This document shows positions 1-53,281 of a stretch of DNA of 64,000 bases, piece after piece. Positions within the stretch are counted from its first letter, which is position 1. Each line of letters begins with the position of its first letter. The notes beneath the pieces are model-generated. The model did no database searches. It saw nothing but the letters and a program-made list of their open reading frames with translations, and was not told the origin of the DNA. Location of the stretch: contig JAAONU010000019.1 of assembly GCA_012932295.1 (NCBI GenBank), positions 30,791,913-30,855,912 on the forward strand, read 5' to 3'. The stretch comes from Cyclina sinensis. Lineage: Eukaryota > Mollusca > Bivalvia > Venerida > Veneridae. Made by a program: the position numbers and the translations under genes.

Positions 1-170
1 TTTGTTTAAATTATGCCCGTTGAGTGAAATTTGGCCCTGGGGGTCACTTGTATTCATATAGATTTATATAGGGAGATTTTTGAAAAAAACTTTTGATGTT
101 AGCTCAATATCAGACCCAACGGCAAAGTATTCAGGTGAGCGATCTAGGACCATCATGGCCCTCTTGTTTG
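1..170 (+). repeat. right end of AGCTCACC-type interspersed repeat
   Basis: This matches the 3' end of the fuller copy at 36592-37399: the ATTATGCCC...GAGTGAAA block, a TATAGATTTATATAG block and the closing GGTGAGCGAT...CATCATGGCC. The ORF that runs through it is not a gene. Confidence 0.8.
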
Positions 171-437
171 AAGTTTCAAAACTTTGTAGATATTCAAACC
201 ATAGTACCTCCACAAATGATGCCTAGTGATCAGTTTAGTAACGCATTTGCGCAGGTGTTTTCTGATTTTATCCCTTGAGTTCTTTCTGCTAGGGCTAAAG
301 ATCTTAAACTTAAAAATACAATTCTTTAAGTTGTTTAAACTGTGTTTATATATTTTAAGAGCAAGTACAGAATTTTGTTATTAATAGAACTTATGGATTG
401 CAAGATTTCAAATGTAGTTAAAATGCTATATTTTCAG

Positions 438-41614
<41,177 letters not shown>

Positions 41615-42715
41615 TACATGTATATCAGTGCTAGCTTGTGGGAACTTGCCACTTAATATGATTCAGATATGTGTAGAAGAAGCAGATATTGTATTCTGGT
41701 GTATACCGACTATATTGAAACAGAATTCCCCTCTTTCAACTGATTCTCTGTAGTAAAAACAGTTAAAGGTCTTTAACAAGTCAAAAGTCAAAGACGGAAA
41801 ACAAGAAAACAAGGAAAGAAGAATGAATGTAAAAAAAGTAAATGATTGAAAGACTGAAACTAGAAAGACAAGAAGTAGGAAAGAAAACAAAGATGAAGAA
41901 TAAAGAAAGGAAGTATAAATGGAAAGAGAAAAGAGAAGGAAAAAGAAATAGAAAAGGCAGCTTTGTACCTTGTCCATTATCATGAGTGCTATCGTTTATT
42001 GAAATTGATAATAATGTCTTCCATCATTTTTAAAAACTTGAACAGCTTTAAAGGTACTCAGTGTATTCTGTATCTAATGATTTAATCCAGTTATTATGAT
42101 TCATTTGGTGAAGTATGTTTTTAAGCAATGATTAAGATTTGTCTCAAAATACATTTTCATGGTTATTTAAATGTTTATAATGATTTATTTATGTTAGATA
42201 TGATATAAAGGTAAAGTTATGAACTTATGATTCTGACATCCATAAGTTTCACTTCCCTAAATAGTGCAATATACATGTGGGTGTAATGTTTATATAAGAC
42301 GTTTTGATATTTAAATATGTAATATTTATTTAACCTAACCTTTAGTGTATGTGTAAAATTAGTGGTCATACTCAAACTGTACCTTTTTTTTGCAGTTGTA
42401 ATAGTTAGTGCTTACAAAAACAGCGCTTCAGTGTTCTCTTATAAAATGTGTTCAGTATATTAACTGTGGAATGTTGCTAATATGTGATTTGTTATTTGTT
42501 TGTTTTTTTAAACACTCAATCAAATAGTGACATATAAACCTCAGACACTATTGATGAAATGAATGTAAAGGTGTGAATAGTACAGACAAGAATCTAATTG
42601 CAGGAATTTACAGAAAGAACTAGGAGATCTTGTTCCATCTTGGAACAGTTGTTTGGAATTAGCCTTTGTGATTCTAAAATATTTTGTTTTTAGCTCAAAC
42701 TCAGAAAATTCTGTG
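41615..42715 (+). other. BLTP2 3' flank / probable 3' UTR
   Basis: AT-rich sequence follows the stop. It includes an A/G-rich tract at about 41795-41955 and an AATAAA at 41899, with another AATAAA further down near 43768. The true poly(A) site cannot be placed without RNA data. No further coding segment is seen. Confidence 0.45.
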
Positions 42716-43660
42716 ATATGAAGGTAGAGGGATATAGATTTGGCATTGTCTGTCTGGATGTTTGTCTGTGCATCCATCCATCTGTCTCATCTTGTCATAC
42801 TTTGATTTGCACATAACTCTAAAACTATTTAAGTTATAAACTGGAAACTTCATATGTGGTAAAATCTCATTGAGTGGAATTACAATGTATAGGAACTGAA
42901 ACTCTTAACTTCATAATTTTTGAGTTATTCCTCTTTGCTATTTTTCCTGTTCTAAGGTATAAACCTAAAACATCACATGTGTTACATGTCACTGAGTAAA
43001 AGTGCAGTGCATATAAGAGCTTTGCTGTAACTCTCCACTTTATAATTTTTTAGTTATTTCCCTTTGCTATTTTTCCATATTTTACTTTTGTTTGGACTAT
43101 AACCCAAAAAGTATTTGAGGTATCAAAATTAAACTTTAAAGGTGAATAGATGTCATTAAGGAGTCCTGCAGTGCAACTGTTACTGTTACTCTTCACTAAA
43201 TAACTTTTGAGTTATTGCCCTTTGTTATTTTTATTATTATTTGATTTTGTTTACAACAAAACTCAAAAAGTATTCAAGATATCAACATGAAAAATCATAG
43301 GTGCATAGATGACATTGAGGAGAAGCGGGATATAGGTTTGGCATTGTCCTTCAGCTCTTTGTTTGTCTGTCTGTCTGACCATCACAATTTTTATTTGGAA
43401 CATAACTCAAAACTATTAAAATTATAAACCTCAAACTTTATGTGGTTAGACCTCATTAAGTAAAAGTGCAGTGCTTAGGAAATATAACTCTTCACTTCAT
43501 AACTGTACAGTTGTTCCCCTTTATTTTTAATACTTAATTTTTGTTTGGACTATAACTCAGAAAGTATTTGAGGTATCAAAATTAAACTTCCTAGTTGCAT
43601 AGATGTTATTATGAAGTCATGCGATCTATTATTTGGCGGGGGATATCAGTTCAATGAATT
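42716..43660 (+). repeat. GGGATAT-type repeat with tandem internal units
   Basis: Diverged units of about 200 bp contain ATAACTC-AAA-TATT, GTAAAAGTGCAGTGC and CTCTTCACTT-ATAA blocks. The element ends near GGCGGGGGATATCAGTTCAA. It is related in layout to the GGGGGATATC elements in the composite units (53350-54300, 62330-63030). Confidence 0.65.
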
Positions 43661-43944
43661 TGCTTATTTAAATTGTTTTCTGTATTTTCATTTTCTCCTC
43701 AAAATCTTCAGATAAAATACTGTGAACGTGCTAACAAATAATGAATATTTTCCTTGAGGCATTAGTGTAATAAAGCTAAGTATATTTTGAATGTATTCAT
43801 ATATGAAATTAAATTTTTATGCTTGTTATTTTAATAGTCTTAGGTCATTGTTAAAGCTTCTTGAGAGAATATCAAAATATTCAATAATTGAGTTTGTTGT
43901 TATTTACAGGAAGAATTCAAAAATGTTGTTTGTTCCTATTTTTT

Positions 43945-45425
43945 AGCTGACCTGAGCCCTGTGTCCATCATGTGGTATGTGTCCACCTGAGCCCTGTTTC
44001 CATCATGTGGTGTGTGTCCACCTGAGTCCTGTATTCATCATGTGGAATGTGTCCACCTGAGCCCTGTATCAATCATGTGGTATGTGTCCACCTGAGCCCT
44101 GTTTCCATCATGTGGTGTGTGTCCACCTGAGTCCTGTATTCATCATGTAGTATGTGTCCACCTGAGCCCTGTATCCATCATGTGGTGTGTGTCCACCTGA
44201 GCCCTGTTTCAATCATGTGGTGTGTGTCCACCTGAGTCCTGTTTCCATCATGTGGTATGTGTCCACCTGAGCCCTGTATTCATCATGTAGTATGTGTCCA
44301 CCTGAGTCCTGTATTCATCATGTGGTATGTGTCCACCTGAGCCCTGTATCCATCATGTGGTATGTGTCCGCCTGAGCCCTGTATCCATCATGTGGTGTGT
44401 GTCCACCTGAGTCCTGTATCCATCATGTGGTGTGTGTCCACCTGAGTCCTGTATTCATCATGTGTAAGTGTCCACCTGAGTCCTGTATTCATCATGTGGT
44501 ATGTGTCCACCTGAGCCCTGTATCCATCATGTGGTATGTGTCCACCTGAGTCCTGTTTCCATCATGTGGTATGTGTCCACCTGAGCCATGTTTCCATCAT
44601 GTGGTATGTGTCCACCTGAGTCCTGTATTCATCATGTGGTATGTGTCCACCTGAGTCCTGTATTCACCATGTGGTATGTGTCCACCTGAGCCCTGTATCC
44701 ATCATGTGGCATGTGTCCACCTGAGCCCTGTTTCCATCATGTGGTGTGTGTCCACCTGAGTCCTGTATTCATCATGTAGTATGTGTCCACCTGAGCCCTG
44801 TATCCATCATGTGGTATGTGTCCACCTGAGTCCTATTTCCATCATGTGGTATTTGTTCATCTGAGCCCTGTTTCCATCATGTGTTTTGTGTCCACCCGAG
44901 TCCTGTATTCATCATGTGGTATGTGTCCACCTGAGCCCTGTTTCCATCATGTGGTATGTGTCCACCTGAGTCTTGTATTCATCATGTGGTGTGTCTCCAC
45001 CTGAGCCCTGTATCCATGTTGTATTCTCCACCTGAGCCCTATGTCCATCATGTGGTGGTGTGTGTCCACCTGAGCCCTATGTCCATTATGTGGTATGTGT
45101 CCACCTGAGCCCTATGTCCATAATCTGGTGTGTGTCCACCTGAGCCCTGTGTCCATCATGTGGTGTGTGTCCACCTGAACCCTGTGTCCACCTGAGCCCT
45201 ATGTGACCATCATGTGGTTTGTGTCTATCATGTGGGGTGTGTCAATCATGTGGTGTGTGCCCATCATGTGGTGTGTGTCCACCTGAACCCTGTTTCCACT
45301 TGAGCCCTGTGACCATCATGTGGTTTGTGTCTATCATGTGCTGTGTGCCCATCCGCCATTATGTGGTGTGTGCCCATCATGTGGTGTGTGTCAATCATGT
45401 GGTGTGTGTCAAGTATTGTCAGCTT
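43945..45425 (+). repeat. 35-bp minisatellite
   Basis: A unit of exactly 35 bp (GTCCACCTGAGCCCTGT and then a CCATCATGTGGTATGT part) is repeated about 35-40 times to about 45200. It then breaks into shorter CATCATGTGGTGTGTG pieces. It begins at TTTTTAGCTGACCTGAGCC, which looks like the left end of the AGCTCACC-type element. Reading frames through it are not genes. Confidence 0.9.
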
Positions 45426-46560
45426 TTTACTCCTCCTAAGCCACTAGTTCAAAGTTGATGAAACTTGGCATCCATGTTCTTTGCATGAGCTCTGAAAAAA
45501 GTTTTTCAAAGAATTACATTCCATGCAGAACTCGTGTTGCTATTGCAACAAAAATGAAAAACTTTAAAACTCTTCTTTTCGAAACACAAGTACCAGACCT
45601 CTGAAATTTGATGTGTAACATTATCAGGTGAACCTCTACCATTTTTTTTTTCAAATTATTTCTCTGTGTTCACTTTTGGCCCTGCCTGAGGGGGGACACG
45701 TATTCTGCTCAGAAATATATAGGAAATCTTTTTAAATTCCCTAAAGCCCAGAGTTCTGATATTTTGCTCAAAGCATTTTGTAGTGGACCTCTACCAAGAT
45801 TGTTCAAACTTAGCCCTTTGAGTTATTTTTGTCTCTACCCTGGGGTACGATGTTTTACCTAGACTCTTAAAGTCTTGTTAGAAAGCATAAGGCCAAGACT
45901 TTTGAAATTTAGTGTGTAGCATTATCTAGTGGTATACTACCAAGATTGTTCAAATAATGTCCCAGGAGTCATTTTGGCTCCACCCAAGGGGTCTTATGTT
46001 TTATTAAGAAATATAGGAACTTTTAGAAACTTTTCTTGTCTGAAACAACAAAGCCAAGAGTTCTGAAATTTGGTATGTAGCGTTTGCCCCTGAGGTAATT
46101 TTGGCTCCACCCAGTAAGATATTTTACACAGACTTATATAGACGAACTCTTCAAAACTCCTCCTGTCAGAAACCATTAGGCAAAGTTCTGAGATTTTGTT
46201 TGAACCATTGTCTAGTTAACCATCAGAAATCTTGCTCAAATTATACGCTTTGGGTCATTATTGGCTCCACCACCCTGAAGGTCATGTTTTACATTGAAAT
46301 ATACAGGACAATCTTTAAAACTTTTCTTGTTTGAAACCACTAGGCCTAGAGTTGTGAAATTTGCCCAGAAGACCACTATCAAAACTGTCCCAGCTTTGCC
46401 ATTAGCTAGGGTCATTTATAGCTTGTTTGAAACCACTAGACCTAGAGTTGTGAAATTTGCCCAGTAGACCTCTAGCAAAACTGTCCCAGCTTTGCCACTA
46501 GCTGAGGTCATTTATGGCTCAGATACTTTACATAGATACTTTACATATAAATGAACTCTA
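45426..46560 (+). repeat. body of an AGCTCACC-type element
   Basis: The text follows the copy at 36592 (CTCCTAAGCCACTAGTTCAA, then GTTGATGAAACTTGG and TGCAGAACTCGTGTTGCTAT). About four diverged tandem units of some 170 bp follow (GAAACCACTAGGCC, GTTCAAATTAT). The minisatellite before it appears to be an expansion inside this element. Confidence 0.7.
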
Positions 46561-46828
46561 GAAATGAGGGATATAGGTCTGCGCATTATGAAATATAGAC
46601 AAGTTCATTTTGGATATTTGGCAGGTCAGGGGTATTAATTACCAGTATAACGGCTATGGAAGTTGGACGATGTAGTTACGTGTACAATGATTAATCCATA
46701 CATCTTTACAATATTACTTGTTGGGCTTGTTGTCACATAGTCTTCGTTAACACAACAGAATGACCTGACCTGACCTGATGCAATAGGCTTAAATATAAAT
46801 TAACAATATAATGGTTTAATTGGGGAAC

Positions 46829-47482
46829 GGACAATAGCCCCACTGGGACAATAGCCCACTGGACAAGAGCTCACTGGACAATAGCCCACTGCTAAATTTG
46901 GCAAGGAGGACAAAGCCCACTGTTTATAAAACAGGGTTCAAAAATCAAATTTGAACATTTTCTTATGTCTTGTTTACATCTATATATTTTAAATACAACT
47001 TGAATCCTTTTTATGTTTATAGCTAAAATATTAATTTTCATATTCAATTATATACTGCGTTTTAACTCATTTATCCCCTGTGTCTACCAAATAAAACATG
47101 AGTAAAAAGTACAGAGCTGGTAAATAACCCACTAGATCTGGATCTGAGCACACTGTTTGTTTAAACAGAAATTTCAGAATATAAAAAAGTCTACACTGTT
47201 GATTTATGAATACTTTAACTTTAAACTCATTACATACTCAATTTCTTAATTAAATGCATAATTATATATATATAAGTGGGCTATTGTCCTAGTGGGCTAT
47301 TGTCCCAGTGGGCTATTGTCCTAGTGAGCTATTGTCCCAGTGGGCTATTGTCCTAGTGGGCTATTGTCCCAGTAGGCTATTGTCCTAGTGGGCTATTGTC
47401 CCAGTGGGCTATTGTCCTAGTGGGCTATTGTCCTTGTGGGCTAATGTCCTAGTGGGCTATTGTCCCAGTGGGCTATTGTCCT
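46829..47482. mobile_element. fold-back element with unequal 16-bp repeat arms
   Basis: The left arm has about four units of GGACAATAGCCCACT. The right arm (about 47275-47482) has about 13 tandem inverted units of GGGCTATTGTCCTAGT, 16 bp each. An AT-rich middle without ORF separates them. Confidence 0.8.
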
Positions 47483-48519
47483 ACACTTGGTTTAATTCTG
47501 TTCTGAATTTCAAAGCAACAACCAAATAAAAACATGTGTCTGTTCTCAAGTTAACAGCAATCGAAAAGCAATGAAGCTAGACATTTGACATTGTCTTCTT
47601 TTCCTCATTTTCTTGAAGAAGCAGAATGCTGCACATATCTAATCAAAAGGACTGACCCGAGTTTTCAAAGCCTAAAGAACACTTCTAGTGAAGTTCTCAG
47701 TGGCTATTAAAACAATCATCGGTCTACATCTTATCTTCTTGACAACAGAATCGGCAGATAGAGAAGCCATGTAAAAAACAATCTTGCCCTATGTATTATT
47801 CTTTAAGTTCTCAAAGATCTCTTCTGACGTGAAAGTTAACATTGAAGCGAAGTTGGACAAGTCAGAGCATTTCTAGCACAATTATTTACTGTCAATTTTT
47901 GTTCACGATCACGATCGTGGTTATATGAAAATTGGAATCGCAAGTTTTAAGGATGGGATAAAACCAGAAAGACAAGAGCAGTCAGTAGCTTGTAACATTG
48001 ACGTCCAAAATTGTAAAGTCGTTTAAACACTATTCTTACTGTCCATGTAGTCTGTTACGTTAAATTGGGTTACGATCATTACTTATATCTTAATGTATAT
48101 AACTTAATGAAATACAGTTAGTATTACCGATACAGACTCCAGTAACTGACATGTAATGAGATTAAAAGCGCAACCCAAAAATTGCTACACTATCGAATAT
48201 TTTAGTCAGATTTGCTCTCGAATGGTTTCAATTCCCGCATGAGACGTTCAAAACATAAAAGTCTGCCCTTCATAGACAAGTGTCTTGTAAAACTGAAACA
48301 TTAGTGGAGAACATTCATAGCTATAGATCTAGTCGAACTACCTCACACCAGTAAAAGATGTCAAAACTGTAACCTCAATAGGAAGGAATTAGTCTGTTTG
48401 TGAACAAATAAAAGCATTAAAATTTTGGGATTATTTCTTCACGAACTTGTTTAATTTTCGATGTAGTTATGCACAGATTTGGTATTCCCAGATCTTACTG
48501 TCAAAACACAAGTAAAGAA
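47483..48519. other. no feature recognised
   Basis: Non-repetitive-looking AT-rich sequence between the fold-back element and the composite repeat. I find no gene, RNA or repeat to report. Confidence 0.5.
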
Positions 48520-49156
48520 AATGACTGTAACGTGAATTACGTCACAAATGAGATGTCATTGTCATCAAAAACTGACGTTGTTTCTAAGCTACATCTCAAC
48601 CATAAATAGCGTTATTTAGTTCAGTTTTCACAACAAGACATGTATTATCAACATATATAGAATAATTATCAGCACAAAAGGTAAGAAAGATGCTTAATAA
48701 TAAGATTACTTTATTAGCGAAGTAAAGATGCTATCATTCAAATAGATCTCACTAGAACGTTTGTTTGTTTGTTTGTTTGTTTGTTCAGATGCATTTTTAG
48801 TTCAACTGATAACGAAGTGCTCAAGAGTAAGTCCTCCGTCAACATTTTCATTCGAACTCCATCTCCTGAACCACGCGGCCAATTTTAACCAAAATTCACA
48901 GGAATATTCCCGAATTGAATGTTTTTTTTAATTCCCTGTAGAACTTTTGTTGCTATCACAACCATGTTTAGAAACTCTCAGAAACCTCCTGCAAAATTTC
49001 AAAATAATTTCACAAAAGTGTTCCTATGGTTGCTCTTTGCCAAATTCTTTTAAGCCATTTCGGACCCTTGAAAACCTTGGCTTACAGAGGCCTGAGTCTG
49101 TTTTCACCATATGACAGCTCGCAGTTTAAAAAATATTTTTTACAGAAATGTTTCTT
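48520..49156 (+). repeat. composite unit 0, short and diverged
   Basis: It shares with the later units the TTACGTCA site (48537-48544), TGACGTTGTTTCTA (48573 on), an AAGGTAAGAAA donor-like site near 48680, the AAGTGCTCAAGAGTAAG block and the TTTTAAGCCATTTCG block. It lacks the 20-codon ORF and the minus-strand ORF. A (GTTT)n run lies at 48763-48785. Array I follows directly. Confidence 0.75.
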
Positions 49157-51292
49157 GAAACCAAACCCATGTGGTTATATAACAGTAGCCAAAGCCATGT
49201 ATAGTTTTATATCAATAGCCAAAGCCATGTGGTTATATATAATAGCCAATGTCTTGTAACTATATAACTATAGCCAAAGCCATGTGGTTATATATCAATA
49301 GCCAAAGACATGTAGCTATATATCAATAGCCAAAGTCATGTAGTTATATTCTAATAGCCAAAGTCATGTAGTTATATTCTAATAGCCAAAGTCATGTAGC
49401 TATATATCAATAGACAAAGACATGTAGCTATATATCAATAGCAAAGACATGTAGCTATATATCAATAGCCAAAGACATGTAGCTATATATCAATAGCCAA
49501 AGACATCTAGCGATATATCAATAGCCAAAGTCATGTAGTTATATATCAAAAGACAAAGACATGTAGCTATATATATCAATAGCCAAAGTCATGTAGCTAT
49601 ATATCAATAGCAAAGTCATGTAGTTATATTCTAATAGCCAAAGTCATGTAGTTAAATAACAATAGCCAAAGTCATGTAGTTATATTCTTATAGCCAAAGA
49701 CATGTAGTTATATATCAAAAGCCAAAGTCATGTAGTTATATTCTAATAGCTAAAGTCATGTAGTTATATATATACTAAAAGCCATAGTCATGTAGTTATA
49801 TTCTAATAGCCAAAGTCATGTAGTTATATAATAATAGGCAAAGTCATGTAGTTCTATTCAAATAGCCAGAGTCATGTAGTTATATTCTAATAGCCAAAGA
49901 CATGTAGTTATATAACAATAGCCAAAGTCATGTGGTTATATTCTATTAGCCAAAGACATGTAGCTATATAACAATAGCCAAAGTCATGTAGTTATATTCT
50001 AATAGCCAAAGACATGTAGTTATATAACAATAGCCAAAGACATGTAGTTATATAACAATAGCCAAAGTCATGTAGTTATATAACAATAGCCAAAGACATG
50101 TAGCTATATATCAACAGCAAAAGTCATGTAGTTATATTCTAATAGCCAAAGTCATGCAGTTATATAACAATAGCCAAAGTCATGTAGTTATATAACAATA
50201 GCCAAAGCCATGTAGTTATAAAACAAAAGCCAAAGCCATGTAGTTATATATTAAATAGCCAAAGCCAAAGTCCACAATGAACCACAATGGAAATAAGGGT
50301 TTACCCTTTTTTGTGTTATCCCTGGTGTTGGTGTACACGTCATGGTTTTTGTGCTAATGTATCCGTTGACTATTTATCACTTCATGTGTTTAAATACCAT
50401 GTATGTACATTATGCCAAAATAAATCTTATCTTATCTTATCTTAAAGCCATGTAGTTATATTCTAATAGCCAAAGTCATGTAGTTATATAACAATAGCCA
50501 ATGTCATGAAGTTATATAACAATAGCCAAAACCATGTAGCTATATTCTAATAACCAAAGGCATGTAGTTATATAACAATAGCCAAAGCCATGAAGTTATA
50601 TATCAATAGCAAAAGTCATGTAGTTATATTACAATAGCAAACGTCATGTAGTTATATTCTAATAGCCAAAGTGATGTAGCTATATTCTAATAGCCAAAGG
50701 CACCTAGTTATATAACAATAGGCAAATCCATGTAGTTATATAACAATTGCCAAAGCCATGTAGTTATATTCTAATAGCCAAATTCATGTAATATTCTAAT
50801 AGCTAAAGTCATGTAGTTATATTCTAATAGCCAAAGACATGTAGTTATATAACAATAGCCAAAGTCATGTAGTTATATAACAATTGCCAAAGACATGTAG
50901 TTATATAACGATACCAAAAGTCATGTAGTTATATAACAATTGCCAAAGTCATGTAGTTATATATCAATAGCCAAAGTCATGTAATATTCTAATAGCTAAA
51001 GTCATGTAGTTATATTCTAATAGCCAAAGACATGTAGCTATATTCTTATAGCTAAAGTCATGTAGTTATATTCTAACAGCCAAAGTCATGTAGTTATATA
51101 ACAATAGCCAAAGCCATGTAGTTTTATAACAATAGCCAAAGTCATGTAGTTAATTATCAATAGCCAAAGTCATGTAGTTTTATAACAATAGCCAAAGCCA
51201 TGTAGTTAATTATCAATAGCCAAAGTCATGTAGTTTTATTCTAATAGCCAAAGTCATGTAGTTATATAACAATAGCCAAAGTCATTTATATT
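49157..51292 (+). repeat. 28-bp satellite array I
   Basis: Repeats of a 28-bp unit (CAATAGCCAAAG, then T/CCATGTAG, then TTATATAA) fill this stretch. Variants include TTATATTCTAATAGCC and TTATATATCAATAGCC. Unit length varies more here than in array III. An unrelated insertion sits at about 50268-50446. Confidence 0.92.
50268..50446 (+). mobile_element. LINE-like 3' end inserted in array I
   Basis: A non-satellite segment ends CCAAAATAAATCTTATCTTA with further TCTTA copies, the kind of short simple tail seen on non-LTR retroposons. It is flanked by AAAGCCA-like sequence on both sides, which may be a target duplication or just satellite. Confidence 0.55.
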
Positions 51293-51327
51293 CCAAAAGA
51301 CAAAGTCATTTAATTGCGTTACGCAAA

Positions 51328-51369
51328 TTACGTCATGAAAAGACGTCACGATCATCAAAATCTGACGTT
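51328..51369 (+). promoter_or_regulatory. CRE-like motif cluster, unit 1
   Basis: TTACGTCA (51328-51335), GACGTCA (51342-51348) and TGACGTT (51363-51369) resemble CREB/ATF sites. They sit about 35 bp after the last satellite unit and 35-75 bp before the short ORF. The regulatory role is inferred from motif form only. Confidence 0.4.
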
Positions 51370-51403
51370 GTTTCTACGATACCTTTGTTTCCTAAAAAGA
51401 AAA

Positions 51404-51466
51404 ATGAAGTTCAGTAGTAACAAAGTATTTTTATTTAACACATTTATTTTTGCTGTCAACGTATAA
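51404..51466 (+). CDS. 20-codon ORF with signal-peptide-like look, unit 1
   Basis: The ORF reads MKFSSNKVFLFNTFIFAVNV and stop: a basic start and then a hydrophobic run. A GTAAGA donor-like site follows one base after the stop (51468), and an alternative GTATAA donor lies at 51461 before it. It could be a first exon with a secretion signal, or chance. Units 2 and 3 carry it at 55394 and 60703. I recognise no downstream exon. Confidence 0.3.
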   Translation: MKFSSNKVFLFNTFIFAVNV

Positions 51467-52274
51467 GGTAAGATTTTTTTTAATTTATGAGATTGACTTG
51501 TAGGCTAGGTAAAGACACGATTTTGAGATATTTTGCACATTATATTATAAACTTTCCTTCTTGTTTTAGGAGTGTTTTAAGTCATCAGTAATGAATGTTT
51601 ATCATATTTGAATCTATTCTTTATTTTTATTGATATGTTACCATGCATAGGACAATGATTTATAAAATATTAACTTTATCTGAATAGATATATTATCTAT
51701 AGAATTAGAATTTATATCTTAATGAGTAAGAGGAGTAGGTACCAAATATTTTCAAGATGACGCTTTCTCAAATCGAATCACTGGAATTTACTGCACTAAA
51801 GCATATATGCTATCATCTGTTCTGTATATTTTTTTCCGTGAGGAATGTTGCTAGGGTGTTTACATCATCTACCAGGAATTATTAATAAACTAGTTTTCTG
51901 ACTTTTGTACCTAAAATCAAAATCAAGAATCGTAAGTTCATTATGTATTGATACACACATCGGATTTTGTCGAGTCAGTGATCACGTCCACGGACTATTT
52001 CTCGCAAAGATTTTATATTCATAAATATTTTTTACGATTTTATCAGTCATTATCTTTATTATTTTTTAAAATTTACGGCTTTTGCACAATTAAAAACAAT
52101 TACGTATGAACAAAACTATTTTCCACTTACGATACTGATGAGAATTTCAACCTGTTTTCCGTAAGATTTCAATAGAATTAAGCCCTACCTTCTTGTTATG
52201 ACAGTGAAATCAAGCAAAAGAATAATACAGAAATTTAGAAGCAAAGGTTTGTTGTTACAGAGCATAAAAACTAA

Positions 52275-52280
52275 TTTATT
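52275..52280 (-). terminator. AATAAA polyadenylation signal, minus strand
   Basis: AATAAA on the minus strand follows the 79-codon ORF. It is kept at the same relative place in unit 2 (56394-56399) and unit 3 (61635-61640). Confidence 0.4.
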
Positions 52281-52540
52281 TAAAATATACAATAGCAAAA
52301 AAGTAAGCTAAACAAAGAAACAGTCATCGAACTACAAAACATATCTGCCTATACCCTAAGAAGGTTCTAAAACAAGTAATATACTGGGCAGGTAAACAAA
52401 GGTCATAAAAAACTTAGTCATCATAATCTCTATAATTTGATTTGTTAAGCGAACAAAAGTAACTGTCAATTTCAACAGACAAAATTCACATTAAATTACC
52501 GTATACATGTATATGGTTTTCATTATTTGAGAGGCAGTTC

Positions 52541-52780
52541 TTAAACAGGTTTAATTCTATGACCTGGGTAATCATCAAGCTTTGCGGGGGCCTTAGACGA
52601 AATTTCACACACACTATAAGAGGATCCTTCCAAAGAGTAATCTGAATACGAAGAATACATGTTGCTGGTTATAAAACCAGAAACAAAAGCACTAGGTGAA
52701 TATGAAGTGCTCAAGAGTAAGCTGTTAGAATGGGTGACTGTCCGTCGTATGTCGTTCGTCAACATTTCCCTGAACTTCAT
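52541..52780 (-). CDS. 79-codon ORF in unit 1, possible terminal exon
   Basis: The protein starts MKFREMLTNDIRRTVTHSNS and ends KAPAKLDDYPGHRIKPV. The first third overlaps an AGCTCACC-type repeat block. The rest could instead start at an acceptor, CGTATTCAG (exon start 52641). On the same strand an AATAAA lies about 260 bp downstream (52275-52280). I recognise no family. Compared with the other copies a compensated shift changes three residues around Tyr55. Confidence 0.35.
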   Translation of the reverse strand: MKFREMLTNDIRRTVTHSNSLLLSTSYSPSAFVSGFITSNMYSSYSDYSLEGSSYSVCEISSKAPAKLDDYPGHRIKPV

Positions 52781-53281
52781 CTCCTAAACCACGCGGCCAA
52801 TTTTAACCAAACTTCACAAGAATATTCCTGAATTATTTTTTTTAAATTCCATGTAGAACTCTTGTTGCCATGCCGAGATTATTGAGAAACTCTTAGCAAC
52901 CACCTACCAAATTTCAAAATAATTGCACAAAAGTGTTCCTGTGGCGGTTCTTTACCAAATTCTTTTAAGCCATTTCGAACTTTTGAAAAACATGTCCTAT
53001 AGAGGCCAGAGTCTGTTTTCACTATATGACTGCTTGCAGTTTTACAAAATATTTTTTTACAAAAATGTTTCTTATGTGGCCCTTAATCAAAATTCTTCAC
53101 ACCATCATGATCCTTCATAAACATAGCCGACAGAGGCTGGGAAATGTTTTCACTTTATGACCATAATATGGAAACCGCATGCACATTTTGAAAATATTTT
53201 CCAACAAATGCTCCTTTTTTAAAGTCCCTTTAATGTTGTTTAATTTTTTAAAAACTTACTGACATAGGCGGTGGGGCAAGT

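Noticed and set aside
41663..41983. 106-codon minus-strand ORF in the 3' flank
   Set aside because: It is the complement of an A/G-rich tract, giving a low-complexity Phe/Leu/Ser protein.
44816..45458. ORFs of 62 and 79 codons in the 35-bp minisatellite
   Set aside because: They are open only because the repeat unit lacks stops in some frames; 35 is not a multiple of three and nothing resembles a protein.
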